Below, piece by piece: positions 45,801 to 52,672 of a stretch of DNA of 64,000 nucleotides (positions are counted from its first letter, which is position 1; each line of letters starts with the position of its first letter). The translations under genes and the position numbers were made by a program. The notes under the pieces are model-generated. The model searched no databases and was not told the origin of the DNA. It saw nothing but the letters and a program-made list of their open reading frames with translations. This stretch comes from Pseudomonas benzenivorans (GTDB lineage: Bacteria > Pseudomonadota > Gammaproteobacteria > Pseudomonadales > Pseudomonadaceae), in contig NZ_CP073346.1 in assembly GCF_024397895.1 (NCBI RefSeq), forward strand, positions 3,844,001 through 3,908,000, in the 5' to 3' direction.

Positions 45801-45990
45801 CATCAATCGCAACCAGATTGGTGCGGTGGTCGGTGTGCAGCCGTTCGGTGGCTGTGGCCTGTCCGGCACCGGGCCCAAGGCCGGTGGTCCGAGCTACCTG
45901 CTGCGCTTCGTCAACGAGCGCACCACCTCGGTGAACACCACGGCAGTAGGCGGCAACGCCTCGCTGCTGTCGCTCGGCGACGAGGTCTGA
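42811..45990 (+). CDS. putA: Bifunctional proline dehydrogenase/delta-1-pyrroline-5-carboxylate dehydrogenase
   Basis: This 1059-aa enzyme converts proline to glutamate. The FAD-dependent PRODH barrel spans about residues 90-480 (KLSALHPRYE, RLVKGAYWDSEIK, FASHNAHTV, PYLVRRLLENGANSSF), and the NAD-dependent P5CDH domain about 520-1000, with SPWNFPLAIYLGQI, FTGSTDTARII and the catalytic cysteine in SAGQRCSALR. The N-terminus lacks a ribbon-helix-helix DNA-binding domain, so unlike E. coli PutA it is not a repressor; PruR takes that role. ATG 42811 has AAGAGG 9 nt upstream. A direct ALDH relative of mmsA lies in the same window. Confidence 0.97.
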   Translation: MFKASHVLQDEFQNRISAAKAADFFPVISANYSVDEAAYLTELLQLADPGDAGIEAIRRSARTLIEDVRSRDNAVDTLDALLRQYSLDTQEGLMLMCLAEALLRVPDAATADALIRDKLNAAEWERHLGQSDSVLVNFAAWGLVMTGKVVDPEAADGRPKSILGKLIQRSGEPVIRAAMNQAMKLMGKQFVLGRTIAEALKNGRPEREKGYTYSFDMLGEAALTQADAEKYMADYRKAIETVGAEPQVGPGPKPSVSIKLSALHPRYEVAQRERVLTELFANVRELAILARELGVGISVDAEEADRLELSLELYEKLMRDPAIKGWGEFGLVVQAYSKRCLPVLVWLTLLGKELGAKMPLRLVKGAYWDSEIKQCHVQGLDGFPVFTRKEATDTSYLACARFLLSDFTRGVIYPQFASHNAHTVSSILSMAAEHQQPREFEFQRLHGMGDALYDTVLEKHGRTVRIYAPVGAHKDLLPYLVRRLLENGANSSFVHQLVDPSTPVESLLDHPVTQLRKFKSLSNEKIPLPPALFGAARKNSQGINMNIQHSWAELESVYQPHLDRQWQAAPVINGQKLAGTAQEVRCPYELSRVVGSAQFASAAHAAQALDVLQAAWPRWNATAIDARASIFERLADQLEANRGELMALCTLEAGKSLQDGIDEVREAVDFCRYYAQQARLRLGREELQGPTGERNELFHEGRGIFVCVSPWNFPLAIYLGQIVAALVAGNCVLAKPAEQTSLIAARALELMFEAGLPQDVIAFLPGDGATLGGVFCRDARVAGVCFTGSTDTARIINRQLAEKAGPIAALIAETGGQNAMIVDSTALPEQVVKDAVQSAFTSAGQRCSALRVMYVQADIAERVIELLKGAMAELKVGPTHQRVSDVGPVIDAEAKAGLEAHIAQLKGEGKLIAEATLPAGLDGHFVAPVAFEIGGIAELKKENFGPILHIVRYQAADLDKVVAAINGTGYGLTLGVHSRNEETAQRIESLARVGNLYINRNQIGAVVGVQPFGGCGLSGTGPKAGGPSYLLRFVNERTTSVNTTAVGGNASLLSLGDEV

Positions 45991-46110
45991 CCGGATAACA
46001 CAGGGGGGCGCCCAGAAGGCGCCTTCCGGCCCTGGCCGGGTCGCCCACAGGTGGCCCGGTCAGCGGTTCCCAGGCAGTGACTGCAGACCGCGGTCGCTAA
46101 AAACCAGTGT

Positions 46111-46144
46111 CACGGCACGAGCCGTGCTAACACGAGAACAACAA
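46111..46144 (+). promoter_or_regulatory. putP leader: hairpin and CA motif (AACAACAA)
   Basis: CACGGC / GCCGTG (46111-46116, 46121-46126) forms a 6-bp hairpin with a 4-nt loop. AACAACAA follows at 46137-46144, one base before the ATG at 46146, overlapping the position where a Shine-Dalgarno should be. An exact CA motif in the ribosome-binding site is the classic context for Hfq/Crc translational repression. Confidence 0.6.
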
Positions 46145-46145
46145 G

Positions 46146-47630
46146 ATGAACGAGCAAAACGTTTTTGTTGTAGGGGTGACCTTCGTGGTCTACCTGATGC
46201 TGATGCTGTGGTTGGGCCTGGTGGCCTACAAGCGCACCAGCAACCTGTCCGACTATATCCTCGGCGGCCGCTCCATCGGCCCGGGAACCGCGGCGCTGTC
46301 CGCCGGCGCCTCCGACATGAGCGGCTGGCTGCTGCTGGGCCTGCCGGGTTACGCCCTGGTGGCCGGCTTCGAGGCCAGCTGGATCGCCATCGGCCTGCTG
46401 GCCGGCACCTGGCTGAACTGGCTGTTCGTCGCCCGTCGCCTGCGTGTCTACTCGCACGCGGCGAATGACTCGGTGACCATGCCGGCCTACTTCGAAAACC
46501 GTTTCAACGATAAATCCCGCGCCCTGCGCGTGATCTCGGCGGTGATCATCCTGACCTTCTTCCTGTTCTACACCAGCTCCGGTCTGGTGGCGGCAGGCAA
46601 GCTGTTCGAAACCGTGTTCGGCTTCAACTACCAGATCGCCGTCGTGGTCGGTGCCCTGGCGGTGGTCTCCTACACCCTGTTCGGTGGCTTCCTCGCCGTG
46701 GCCTGGACCGACGTGGTGCAGGGCCTGCTGATGGCCGCCGCCCTGGTCATGGTGCCGGTGTTCGCCCTGAATGCCGTGGGTGGCATCGACGCCGCCCATG
46801 CCGCGATCCTGGCCAAGAACCCGGAGATGCTGACCTTCTTCAACGACACCAAGGGTGAGCCCCTGGGCTGGATCGCCATCCTCTCCCTGCTGGGCTGGGG
46901 CCTGGGCTATTTCGGTCAGCCGCACATCCTGGCGCGCTTCAAGGCCATCTCCGACGAGAAGGACATGCCCACCGCGCGCCGCATCGCCGTTAGCTGGACC
47001 GCCCTGACCCTGTTCGCCGCCCTGGCCATCGGCTGGGTGGCCGTGGGCTATCTGGAAACCGACCTGGCCGACGCCGAGACCGTGTTCATGGTCCTGGTCA
47101 ACAGCCTGTTCCACCCGGTGGTCGCCGGCATCCTGATGGCCGCCGTGCTGGCCGCGGTGATGTCCACCGCCGACTCGCAGCTGCTGGTGAGCTCATCGGC
47201 CCTGGCCGAAGACTTCTACAAGGCGCTGCTGAAGAAGAACGCCAGCGACGTGGAACTGGTCTGGGTCGGCCGTGGCGCCGTGGTGCTGATCGCCATCATC
47301 GCCCTGATCCTGGCGCTGAACCCGGATACCACCGTACTGGGCCTGGTGTCCTACGCCTGGGCCGGCTTCGGTGCGGCCTTCGGCCCGGCCATCCTGCTGT
47401 CGCTGTACTGGAAGCGCATGAACCGCAATGGCGCCCTGGCCGGCATCATCCTCGGTGGCGTCACCGTGGTGGTGTGGAAGCAGCTGTCCGGCGGCATCTT
47501 CGACCTGTACGAGATCATCCCCGGCTTCATCCTGGCGACCGTCGGCATCGTCGTCGTCAGCCTGCTGAGCGAGGCACCGGAGTCGTCCCTGCAGGCGCAG
47601 TTCGACAAGGTCGACGGCCAGCTGGCCTGA
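46146..47630 (+). CDS. putP: Sodium/proline symporter
   Basis: This 494-aa membrane protein of the SSS family has about 13 transmembrane helices. Family segments include YILGGRSIGPGTAALSAGAS and DMSGWLLLGLPG in helices 2-3, the Na+-binding region, and STADSQLLVSSSALAEDFY in helix 8-9. It imports proline for PutA, whose gene lies 155 bp upstream on the same strand. Ribosome binding appears weak and overlaps a CA motif, so expression is probably under carbon catabolite control. A terminator follows. Confidence 0.96.
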   Translation: MNEQNVFVVGVTFVVYLMLMLWLGLVAYKRTSNLSDYILGGRSIGPGTAALSAGASDMSGWLLLGLPGYALVAGFEASWIAIGLLAGTWLNWLFVARRLRVYSHAANDSVTMPAYFENRFNDKSRALRVISAVIILTFFLFYTSSGLVAAGKLFETVFGFNYQIAVVVGALAVVSYTLFGGFLAVAWTDVVQGLLMAAALVMVPVFALNAVGGIDAAHAAILAKNPEMLTFFNDTKGEPLGWIAILSLLGWGLGYFGQPHILARFKAISDEKDMPTARRIAVSWTALTLFAALAIGWVAVGYLETDLADAETVFMVLVNSLFHPVVAGILMAAVLAAVMSTADSQLLVSSSALAEDFYKALLKKNASDVELVWVGRGAVVLIAIIALILALNPDTTVLGLVSYAWAGFGAAFGPAILLSLYWKRMNRNGALAGIILGGVTVVVWKQLSGGIFDLYEIIPGFILATVGIVVVSLLSEAPESSLQAQFDKVDGQLA

Positions 47631-47640
47631 TGAGTTTCAT

Positions 47641-47672
47641 CCCTGCCTGCAGCCGGTCGTCTGCAGGCAGGG
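47641..47672 (+). terminator. Perfect 12-bp hairpin after putP without T run
   Basis: CCCTGCCTGCAG and CTGCAGGCAGGG form an uninterrupted 12-bp stem with an 8-nt loop, beginning 10 bp after the putP stop. There is no T tract, so it more likely protects the putP 3' end or assists the intrinsic terminator about 65 bp downstream. Confidence 0.5.
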
Positions 47673-47737
47673 CGCCCGAGCGCGGATTGCGCTGCTGATG
47701 CCTGGCTCGGGCCCCACGACGACCCGATAGTGCTTCG

Positions 47738-47775
47738 CCGGTCCACACCCTCGGGTGTCGGGCCGGTTTTTTTTT
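47738..47775 (+). terminator. Rho-independent terminator for putP
   Basis: CCGGTCC-ACACCC pairs with GGGTGT-C-GGGCCGG (13-bp stem with one G-U pair and one bulge, 2-nt apical spacer) followed by nine T residues (47767-47775). It closes the proline operon. The rest of the 315-bp gap 47631-47945 shows only this and the preceding hairpin. Confidence 0.85.
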
Positions 47776-47945
47776 GCGAATTTTTCGGCCGTCAGTTGCG
47801 GGAGCCGGGTGGCCGCAGTGGACGCCGAAAAAACGCCGGGCGAATCCTTCTCGCGGCGAGCAATTCGGCGGCCCGCAGCTAAGCTCTTGGGTATCCCATG
47901 GCGGATCGTCAGGCGGCTCTCAGGCGCCTGCAGGAGTCGACAGCT

Positions 47946-49064
47946 GTGAGCGTCCAATTTCCGGGCGTTGGCCAACCCGCCCCCTGGTTCACCTGCCGCA
48001 GTCCACTGCGCGAGCGCTATGTCTTCGACACGACCGCCGGGCGCTATATCGTCCTGTGCTTCTTCGGTTCGGCCGCCGAGCCGCTGAGCGCCCAGGTGTT
48101 GCAACTGCTGGCCGCCGAGCGCCGGCGTTTCGATGACGACAACCTGTGCTTCTTCGGCGTCTCGGTCGATCCCGAGGACGAGCGCCAGCAGCGCCTCACC
48201 TGCCGGCTGCCGGGGGTGCGCTTCTTCTGGGACTTCGAGCGGGCGGTCAGCACCCTGTACGGCGCGCAGCAGGCCGACGGCCAGTACCGCCGGGTCAGCT
48301 ACGTGCTCGACCCGCTGCTGCGGGTGCTCGCCGTGCTGCCCTTCGCCAGCGACGCCCAGGGCCATGTGCGCGAGCTGCTGGCAGTGCTCGATCGCCTGCC
48401 GGCCGTCGGTGCGGCCTGTCCGGCGCGGATGCAGGCCCCGGTGCTGGTGCTGCCGCGGGTGTTCGAACCCAAGTTGTGCCAGGCGCTGATCGACCACTAC
48501 CAGGCCCAGGGCGGCGAGCCTTCGGGCTTCATGCAGGATCAGAATGGCAAGACCGTGCTGGTGCTCGGCCAGGACCACAAGAGCCGGCGCGACTGCCTGG
48601 TGGCGGACGAGGCGCTGCGCCAGGCCTGCCAGTGGCGCATCCAAGAGCGGCTGGTGCCCGAGATCCACAAGGCCTTTCAGTTCCAGGTCACGCGCATGGA
48701 GCGCTACCTGATCGGCTGCTACGACGCCGGCGAGCAGGGGCACTTTCGACCGCACCGCGACAACACCACCAAGGGCACGGCCCACCGACGCTTCGCCGTG
48801 TCGCTGTTCCTCAACACCGGCGAGTACGAGGGCGGCCAGTTGCGTTTTCCCGAGTTCGGTCCGGCCCTGTACTCGGCGCCGACCGGCGGCGCGGTGGTGT
48901 TCTCCTGCTCGCTGCTGCACGAGGCCACCCAGGTCACCCAGGGCCGGCGCTACATGTTTCTGCCGTTCCTGTACGACGAGCAGGCGCGGCGCATTCGCGA
49001 GGCGAATCAGGGGTTTCTTGAACCCGGGCCAGATGTGGGCTCAGTGGCCAGCGAGGCGGGGTAG
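47946..49064 (+). CDS. Thioredoxin-fold (AhpC/TSA-like) and prolyl 4-hydroxylase-like 2OG-Fe(II) oxygenase fusion
   Basis: This 372-aa protein joins a peroxiredoxin-like N-terminal domain (about residues 1-150: PGVGQPAPWF, YIVLCFFGSAAEP, FFGVSVDPEDE) to a prolyl-hydroxylase-type oxygenase domain (about 165-360). The iron-binding set is present: H270 and D272 in HFRPHRDNTT, H325 in LLHEAT and arginines 334/335 for 2-oxoglutarate; LFLNTGEYEGGQLRFPEFG is typical. At the peroxidatic site the expected cysteine is missing (GSAAEP). GTG 47946 has AGGAG 9 nt upstream; an ATG at 47898 would add 16 residues but has no ribosome site. Substrate unknown. Confidence 0.8.
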   Translation: MSVQFPGVGQPAPWFTCRSPLRERYVFDTTAGRYIVLCFFGSAAEPLSAQVLQLLAAERRRFDDDNLCFFGVSVDPEDERQQRLTCRLPGVRFFWDFERAVSTLYGAQQADGQYRRVSYVLDPLLRVLAVLPFASDAQGHVRELLAVLDRLPAVGAACPARMQAPVLVLPRVFEPKLCQALIDHYQAQGGEPSGFMQDQNGKTVLVLGQDHKSRRDCLVADEALRQACQWRIQERLVPEIHKAFQFQVTRMERYLIGCYDAGEQGHFRPHRDNTTKGTAHRRFAVSLFLNTGEYEGGQLRFPEFGPALYSAPTGGAVVFSCSLLHEATQVTQGRRYMFLPFLYDEQARRIREANQGFLEPGPDVGSVASEAG

Positions 49065-49449
49065 GCCCGCTTGCGTTCGGCTGCTGCGCCTGATTTGGCC
49101 GGGTGCGCCAGCCTTTGCGCAAACTCACCAGTTTCTTCATCCATAAAGAGCAGAGCCATCGCCCCGGGCAGCGATGCCGCCAATGGCGTGCGCTCGCGCA
49201 TTCGCCTGGCCGCCTGCAACGGTCGGCGCGAGCTATGCGCCAGGTCGTTTCCGGGAAAGGCCTGGTGCGGCTGGTCGAGCAACATGACGCTGACTTCGCT
49301 CACCGCTGCCAGTCCAGCCCTGTTTTCGCGCCGCGTGGGGGCGAACGTCATCGAAGCGTGGTGGGCGCTAAGGAGTAGGGCGGCATGGGTACGTATTTGG
49401 TTCTACAGCTTACGCGGACCCTGCGCCGGCCGCTTCAGGGGGCGCGTCT
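49065..49449. other. Intergenic stretch before the MFS gene, nothing recognised
   Basis: These 385 bp hold no open frame with coding character on either strand and no clear terminator or operator. The MFS gene that follows lacks an obvious Shine-Dalgarno. Confidence 0.5.
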
Positions 49450-50730
49450 ATGCTCGGCGTGACCAAGGCCTTCGGCGCCCTGTACCTGGCCAGCGTGTTG
49501 ATGCACCTGGGCTCGACCCTGCTGATGACCTACCTGGCCCTGCGTCTCACCGCCTCCGGTGTCGCCGAGTTCTGGGGTGGCGCGCTGATGGCGGCCAACT
49601 CCCTGGGTCTGGTGCTCGGCAGCAAGGTCGGCCAGCTGCTGATCGATCGGGTCGGCCATATCCGTACCTATGTCGCCTGCGCCGGGCTGATCTCGGCGGC
49701 CGTGCTCGGTCACGAGTTCAGCAGCTCGTTGCCGTTCTGGCTGCTGCTGCGCTTCGTCGTCGGCCTGGCGATGATGAGCCAGCTGATGGTCCTGGAGAGC
49801 TGGCTCAACGATCGCGCCCGCAGCGATCAGCGCGGCACCGTGCTGGGGTTGTACATGCTCGCCGTGTATGTGGGCATGGTGTTCGGCCAGCTGGCCCTGA
49901 GCTGGAAGGGCGATCTGGGCATCCACGCGCTGCTCGGCGTGGCGGTGGCCTTCTCCCTTTGCCTGGTGCCGGTGGCCCTGACCCGCAGCATGCACCCGGC
50001 CGCGCAGCAGCCGACGCCCATCGACTTGCGCCTGTTCCTGCGCCGGGTGCCGCAGTCGTTGATCACCATCTTCGTGTCGGGGATGATCAACGGCGCCTTC
50101 TTCGGCCTGGCGGCGATCTTCGCCAGCCAGCAGGGCCTGGACACCGCCGAAGTCGGCCAGTTCATGGCCCTGATGATCGGCGCCGGGCTGCTCGCCCAGT
50201 TGCCCATGGGCTGGCTGTCCGACCGCCTGCCGCGGGCCAGTCTGATCCGCGCGCTGGCGCTGCTGCTGGTCCTGGCGTTCCTGCCCTTGGGCTTCTACCA
50301 AGGTCTTTCCTTTTCCGCCTTGCTGCTGTTCGGCGGTCTTATCGGTTTTCTGCAGTTTTGCTTGTATCCGCTCGGCGTGGCCCTGGCCAACGATAACGTC
50401 GAGCCCGAATTGCGGGTCTCCCTGGCCGGACTGCTGCTGGTGACCTTCGGCATCGGCGCCAGTATCGGCCCGCTGCTGGCCGGTGCGTTGATGGAGCGGT
50501 TCGGCGCCTCCAGTCTGTATTTCTTCTCCTCCGCCTGCGCGGCGCTGCTGGCCGTGGCGGTCAGTCAGCGCCGGGTCAGCGGGGTGAACCTGCAGGCCGA
50601 TGCGCCCTTGCATCACCAGGCCACGCCGGCGGGCCTGGCCAGTGCCACCCTGCCGGCGGCCGTCGAGCCGGCCGACGTGGCCGCGCCAGCCGCCGGTGCC
50701 ACTGGCCCTGGCGAGCAGCCAGCAGGTTGA
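49450..50730 (+). CDS. MFS transporter (YcaD-like)
   Basis: This 426-aa membrane protein has 12 predicted transmembrane helices and the MFS loop 2-3 motif as GSKVGQLLIDRVGHIRTY, with a second copy as GWLSDRLPRASLIR between helices 8 and 9. The sequence style (LMVLESWLNDRARSDQRG) matches the YcaD-type group of unknown substrate. The C-terminal tail after residue 385 is Ala/Pro-rich and probably disordered. It lies 48 bp before the DddP-like gene on the same strand, so the two may be co-transcribed. Confidence 0.85.
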   Translation: MLGVTKAFGALYLASVLMHLGSTLLMTYLALRLTASGVAEFWGGALMAANSLGLVLGSKVGQLLIDRVGHIRTYVACAGLISAAVLGHEFSSSLPFWLLLRFVVGLAMMSQLMVLESWLNDRARSDQRGTVLGLYMLAVYVGMVFGQLALSWKGDLGIHALLGVAVAFSLCLVPVALTRSMHPAAQQPTPIDLRLFLRRVPQSLITIFVSGMINGAFFGLAAIFASQQGLDTAEVGQFMALMIGAGLLAQLPMGWLSDRLPRASLIRALALLLVLAFLPLGFYQGLSFSALLLFGGLIGFLQFCLYPLGVALANDNVEPELRVSLAGLLLVTFGIGASIGPLLAGALMERFGASSLYFFSSACAALLAVAVSQRRVSGVNLQADAPLHHQATPAGLASATLPAAVEPADVAAPAAGATGPGEQPAG

Positions 50731-50778
50731 ACGCTTTGCCCGTAACTGTGCCTGCCTTAATCGAGTGGAAGCTTGCCC

Positions 50779-52026
50779 ATGTTCGACAACAAGAATAAGT
50801 ACCTGGCCGATGAGGCCGCCGCCCAGCCCCTGCGCAACCCGGTCAGCGCCGAGACTCACCTGGCCGCCCGTGGCTACCGCTTGCAGCGGGTGCGCCAGCA
50901 ACTGCTGAAGCAGGATTGCGCGGCCATCCTGCTGTACGACCCGGTGAATATCCGCTACGCCACCGACACCTCGAACATGCAGGTGTGGACCCTGCACAAC
51001 TTCGCCCGCTATGCCCTGGTGTTCGCCGAGGGGCCGGTGGTGCTGTTCGAGTTCCACAACTGCGAGCACCTGCACGAGGGCAACGAGCTGCTCGACGAGA
51101 TCCGCCCAGCGATCAACTGGAGCTACTTCGGCGCCGGCTCGCGCATCGGCGAGAAGGCCGTGGTCTGGGCCGAGGATATCCGCGCGGTGCTGCGTCAGCA
51201 TGCCGGCGACAAGGCGCGCCTGGCGGTGGACAAGGCCGATCTGGAGGGCCTCGACCTGCTGCGCGAGCACGGCCTGACCCTGGTCGAGGGCCACAGCCTG
51301 ATGGAGGAGGCGCGCAAGATCAAATCCGCTGATGAGCTGGAGCTGATGCGCTGGACCATCGCCGTGTGCGAGCGTGGCATCCAGCGCATGCACGACGAGC
51401 TGCGCCCCGGCATGACCGAGAACCAGCTCTGGGCCTGGCTGCACTACGAGAACGTCCGCCACGGCGGCGAGTGGATCGAGACCCGCCTGCTGGCCTCGGG
51501 GCCGCGCACCAACCCCTGGATGCAGGAGTCCAGCGAGCGGGTGATGGGCGAAGGCGAGATCCTCTGCTTCGACACCGACCTGATTGGCCCCTACGGCTAC
51601 TGCGCCGACATCTCCCGGGCCTGGACGGTCGGCCACGTGCCGCCCAGCGCCGAGCAGCGCAAGCTCTACCGCCTGGCCCATGAGCAGGTGCAGCACAACA
51701 TGAGCCTGTTGCGTCCGGGCCTCAGCCACCGCGAGTTCGTCGAGCGCTCCTGGGACATCCCCGCCGCCTACCAGCACAACCGCTACTGCTGCGTGGTGCA
51801 TGGCGTCGGCCTGGCCGACGAGTACCCGGCCCTGGCGCACAAGGGGGCCGACTGGTCGAGCAGCGGCTATGACGGTGTGTTCGAGGAGAACATGGTGCTC
51901 TGCGTGGAGAGCTACATCGGCGAACAGGGCGGCGCCGAGGGCATCAAGCTGGAGCAGCAGGTGCTGATCACCCGCGATGGCTGCCAGGCGCTGTCGCGCT
52001 TCCCCTGGCAACAAGACTGGTTGTGA
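50779..52026 (+). CDS. M24-family metalloenzyme, DddP-like (possible DMSP lyase)
   Basis: This 415-aa protein has an N-terminal creatinase-like domain (LLYDPVNIRYATDTSNMQVW) and a pita-bread M24 domain. GGEWIETRLLASGPRTNPW and FDTDLIGPYGYCADISR closely resemble DMSP lyase DddP. The residues that bind metal or act in DddP are all present: D265, D267, D277, H341, D347, E377 and E392. They keep the spacing of D295, D297, D307, H371, D377, E406 and E421 of the Ruegeria enzyme, to within one residue. A BCCT transporter gene follows. The alternative is an Xaa-Pro dipeptidase-type enzyme, which would suit nearby proline genes. Confidence 0.78.
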   Translation: MFDNKNKYLADEAAAQPLRNPVSAETHLAARGYRLQRVRQQLLKQDCAAILLYDPVNIRYATDTSNMQVWTLHNFARYALVFAEGPVVLFEFHNCEHLHEGNELLDEIRPAINWSYFGAGSRIGEKAVVWAEDIRAVLRQHAGDKARLAVDKADLEGLDLLREHGLTLVEGHSLMEEARKIKSADELELMRWTIAVCERGIQRMHDELRPGMTENQLWAWLHYENVRHGGEWIETRLLASGPRTNPWMQESSERVMGEGEILCFDTDLIGPYGYCADISRAWTVGHVPPSAEQRKLYRLAHEQVQHNMSLLRPGLSHREFVERSWDIPAAYQHNRYCCVVHGVGLADEYPALAHKGADWSSSGYDGVFEENMVLCVESYIGEQGGAEGIKLEQQVLITRDGCQALSRFPWQQDWL

Positions 52027-52672
52027 GGCAGGCGTTTGCGCTCGCGACGCGAGGGCCGGTTCGGACGCTGAAGCGCGCTATCGCGGGCACGACAGGTCTT
52101 CAGTCGAGAAAGGCTGACCTGTGACAATCATGGCGTTAATGGATCTATACACGGCGCAGATAGAACGGTCGTGGGTGTATCGCGACCCTATAGTCAGCCG
52201 CGCACTTCCGCGGTTGGCTTCGTCCTGAAGTTCGTGCTCATTAGTTGCCCTGACGGCATTTTCAGCTCGACTGTTGATTAATTGAGTCGTCGTTTTCTGC
52301 CGTCTGCGAAAAATAACAAGCTTGCTTCCTGACCGGGGGTTAGTTGCCCGTTACAGAGATTTTTTGTGCCTTGCTTGCGCTGTTTTGCGCTTGCCAGACT
52401 GTCAGCCTGGTTTTGAGCAGTTTTGGCCGAAGGCTCATCGAGCAGGGCGCGAAGAGTCGGCTTGGATGCCTGAACAACTGGTTTTGCGTTGAGGGTTGAT
52501 GAAGGGAGGTCATCACTTTTTGGCGTAAGAATCATTTGTAAAAAACATGCTCCCGACTGTTTCCTGGGTTGCCAGGAAGTTGCGTGGAGCGGTGCTGCAA
52601 AGTTTCCAGTTGGCTCTTCCCGAGCCGGCCTGACATCAAGACATATCAAACTATAACAATGGAGAACTTGAT
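52027..52672. other. 646-bp AT-richer gap before the BCCT gene
   Basis: No convincing gene is present. From about 52220 to 52560 the sequence is clearly less GC-rich than its neighbours. Weak inverted repeats occur: ACAGGTC / GACCTGT (52092-52098, 52116-52122) after the M24 gene. A minus-strand frame at 52278-52649 (123 codons) has no ribosome site and low-complexity content. The length suggests a regulated BCCT promoter with a long leader. Confidence 0.5.

Noticed and set aside
49435..52014. An 859-codon minus-strand open frame across the MFS and M24 genes
   Set aside because: It spans two genes with clear family motifs on the plus strand and is low-complexity Gln/Gly/His-rich with no domain.
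52278..52649. A 123-codon minus-strand frame in the gap before the BCCT gene
   Set aside because: No ribosome site, no recognisable motif and composition unlike the neighbouring genes; treated as non-coding.
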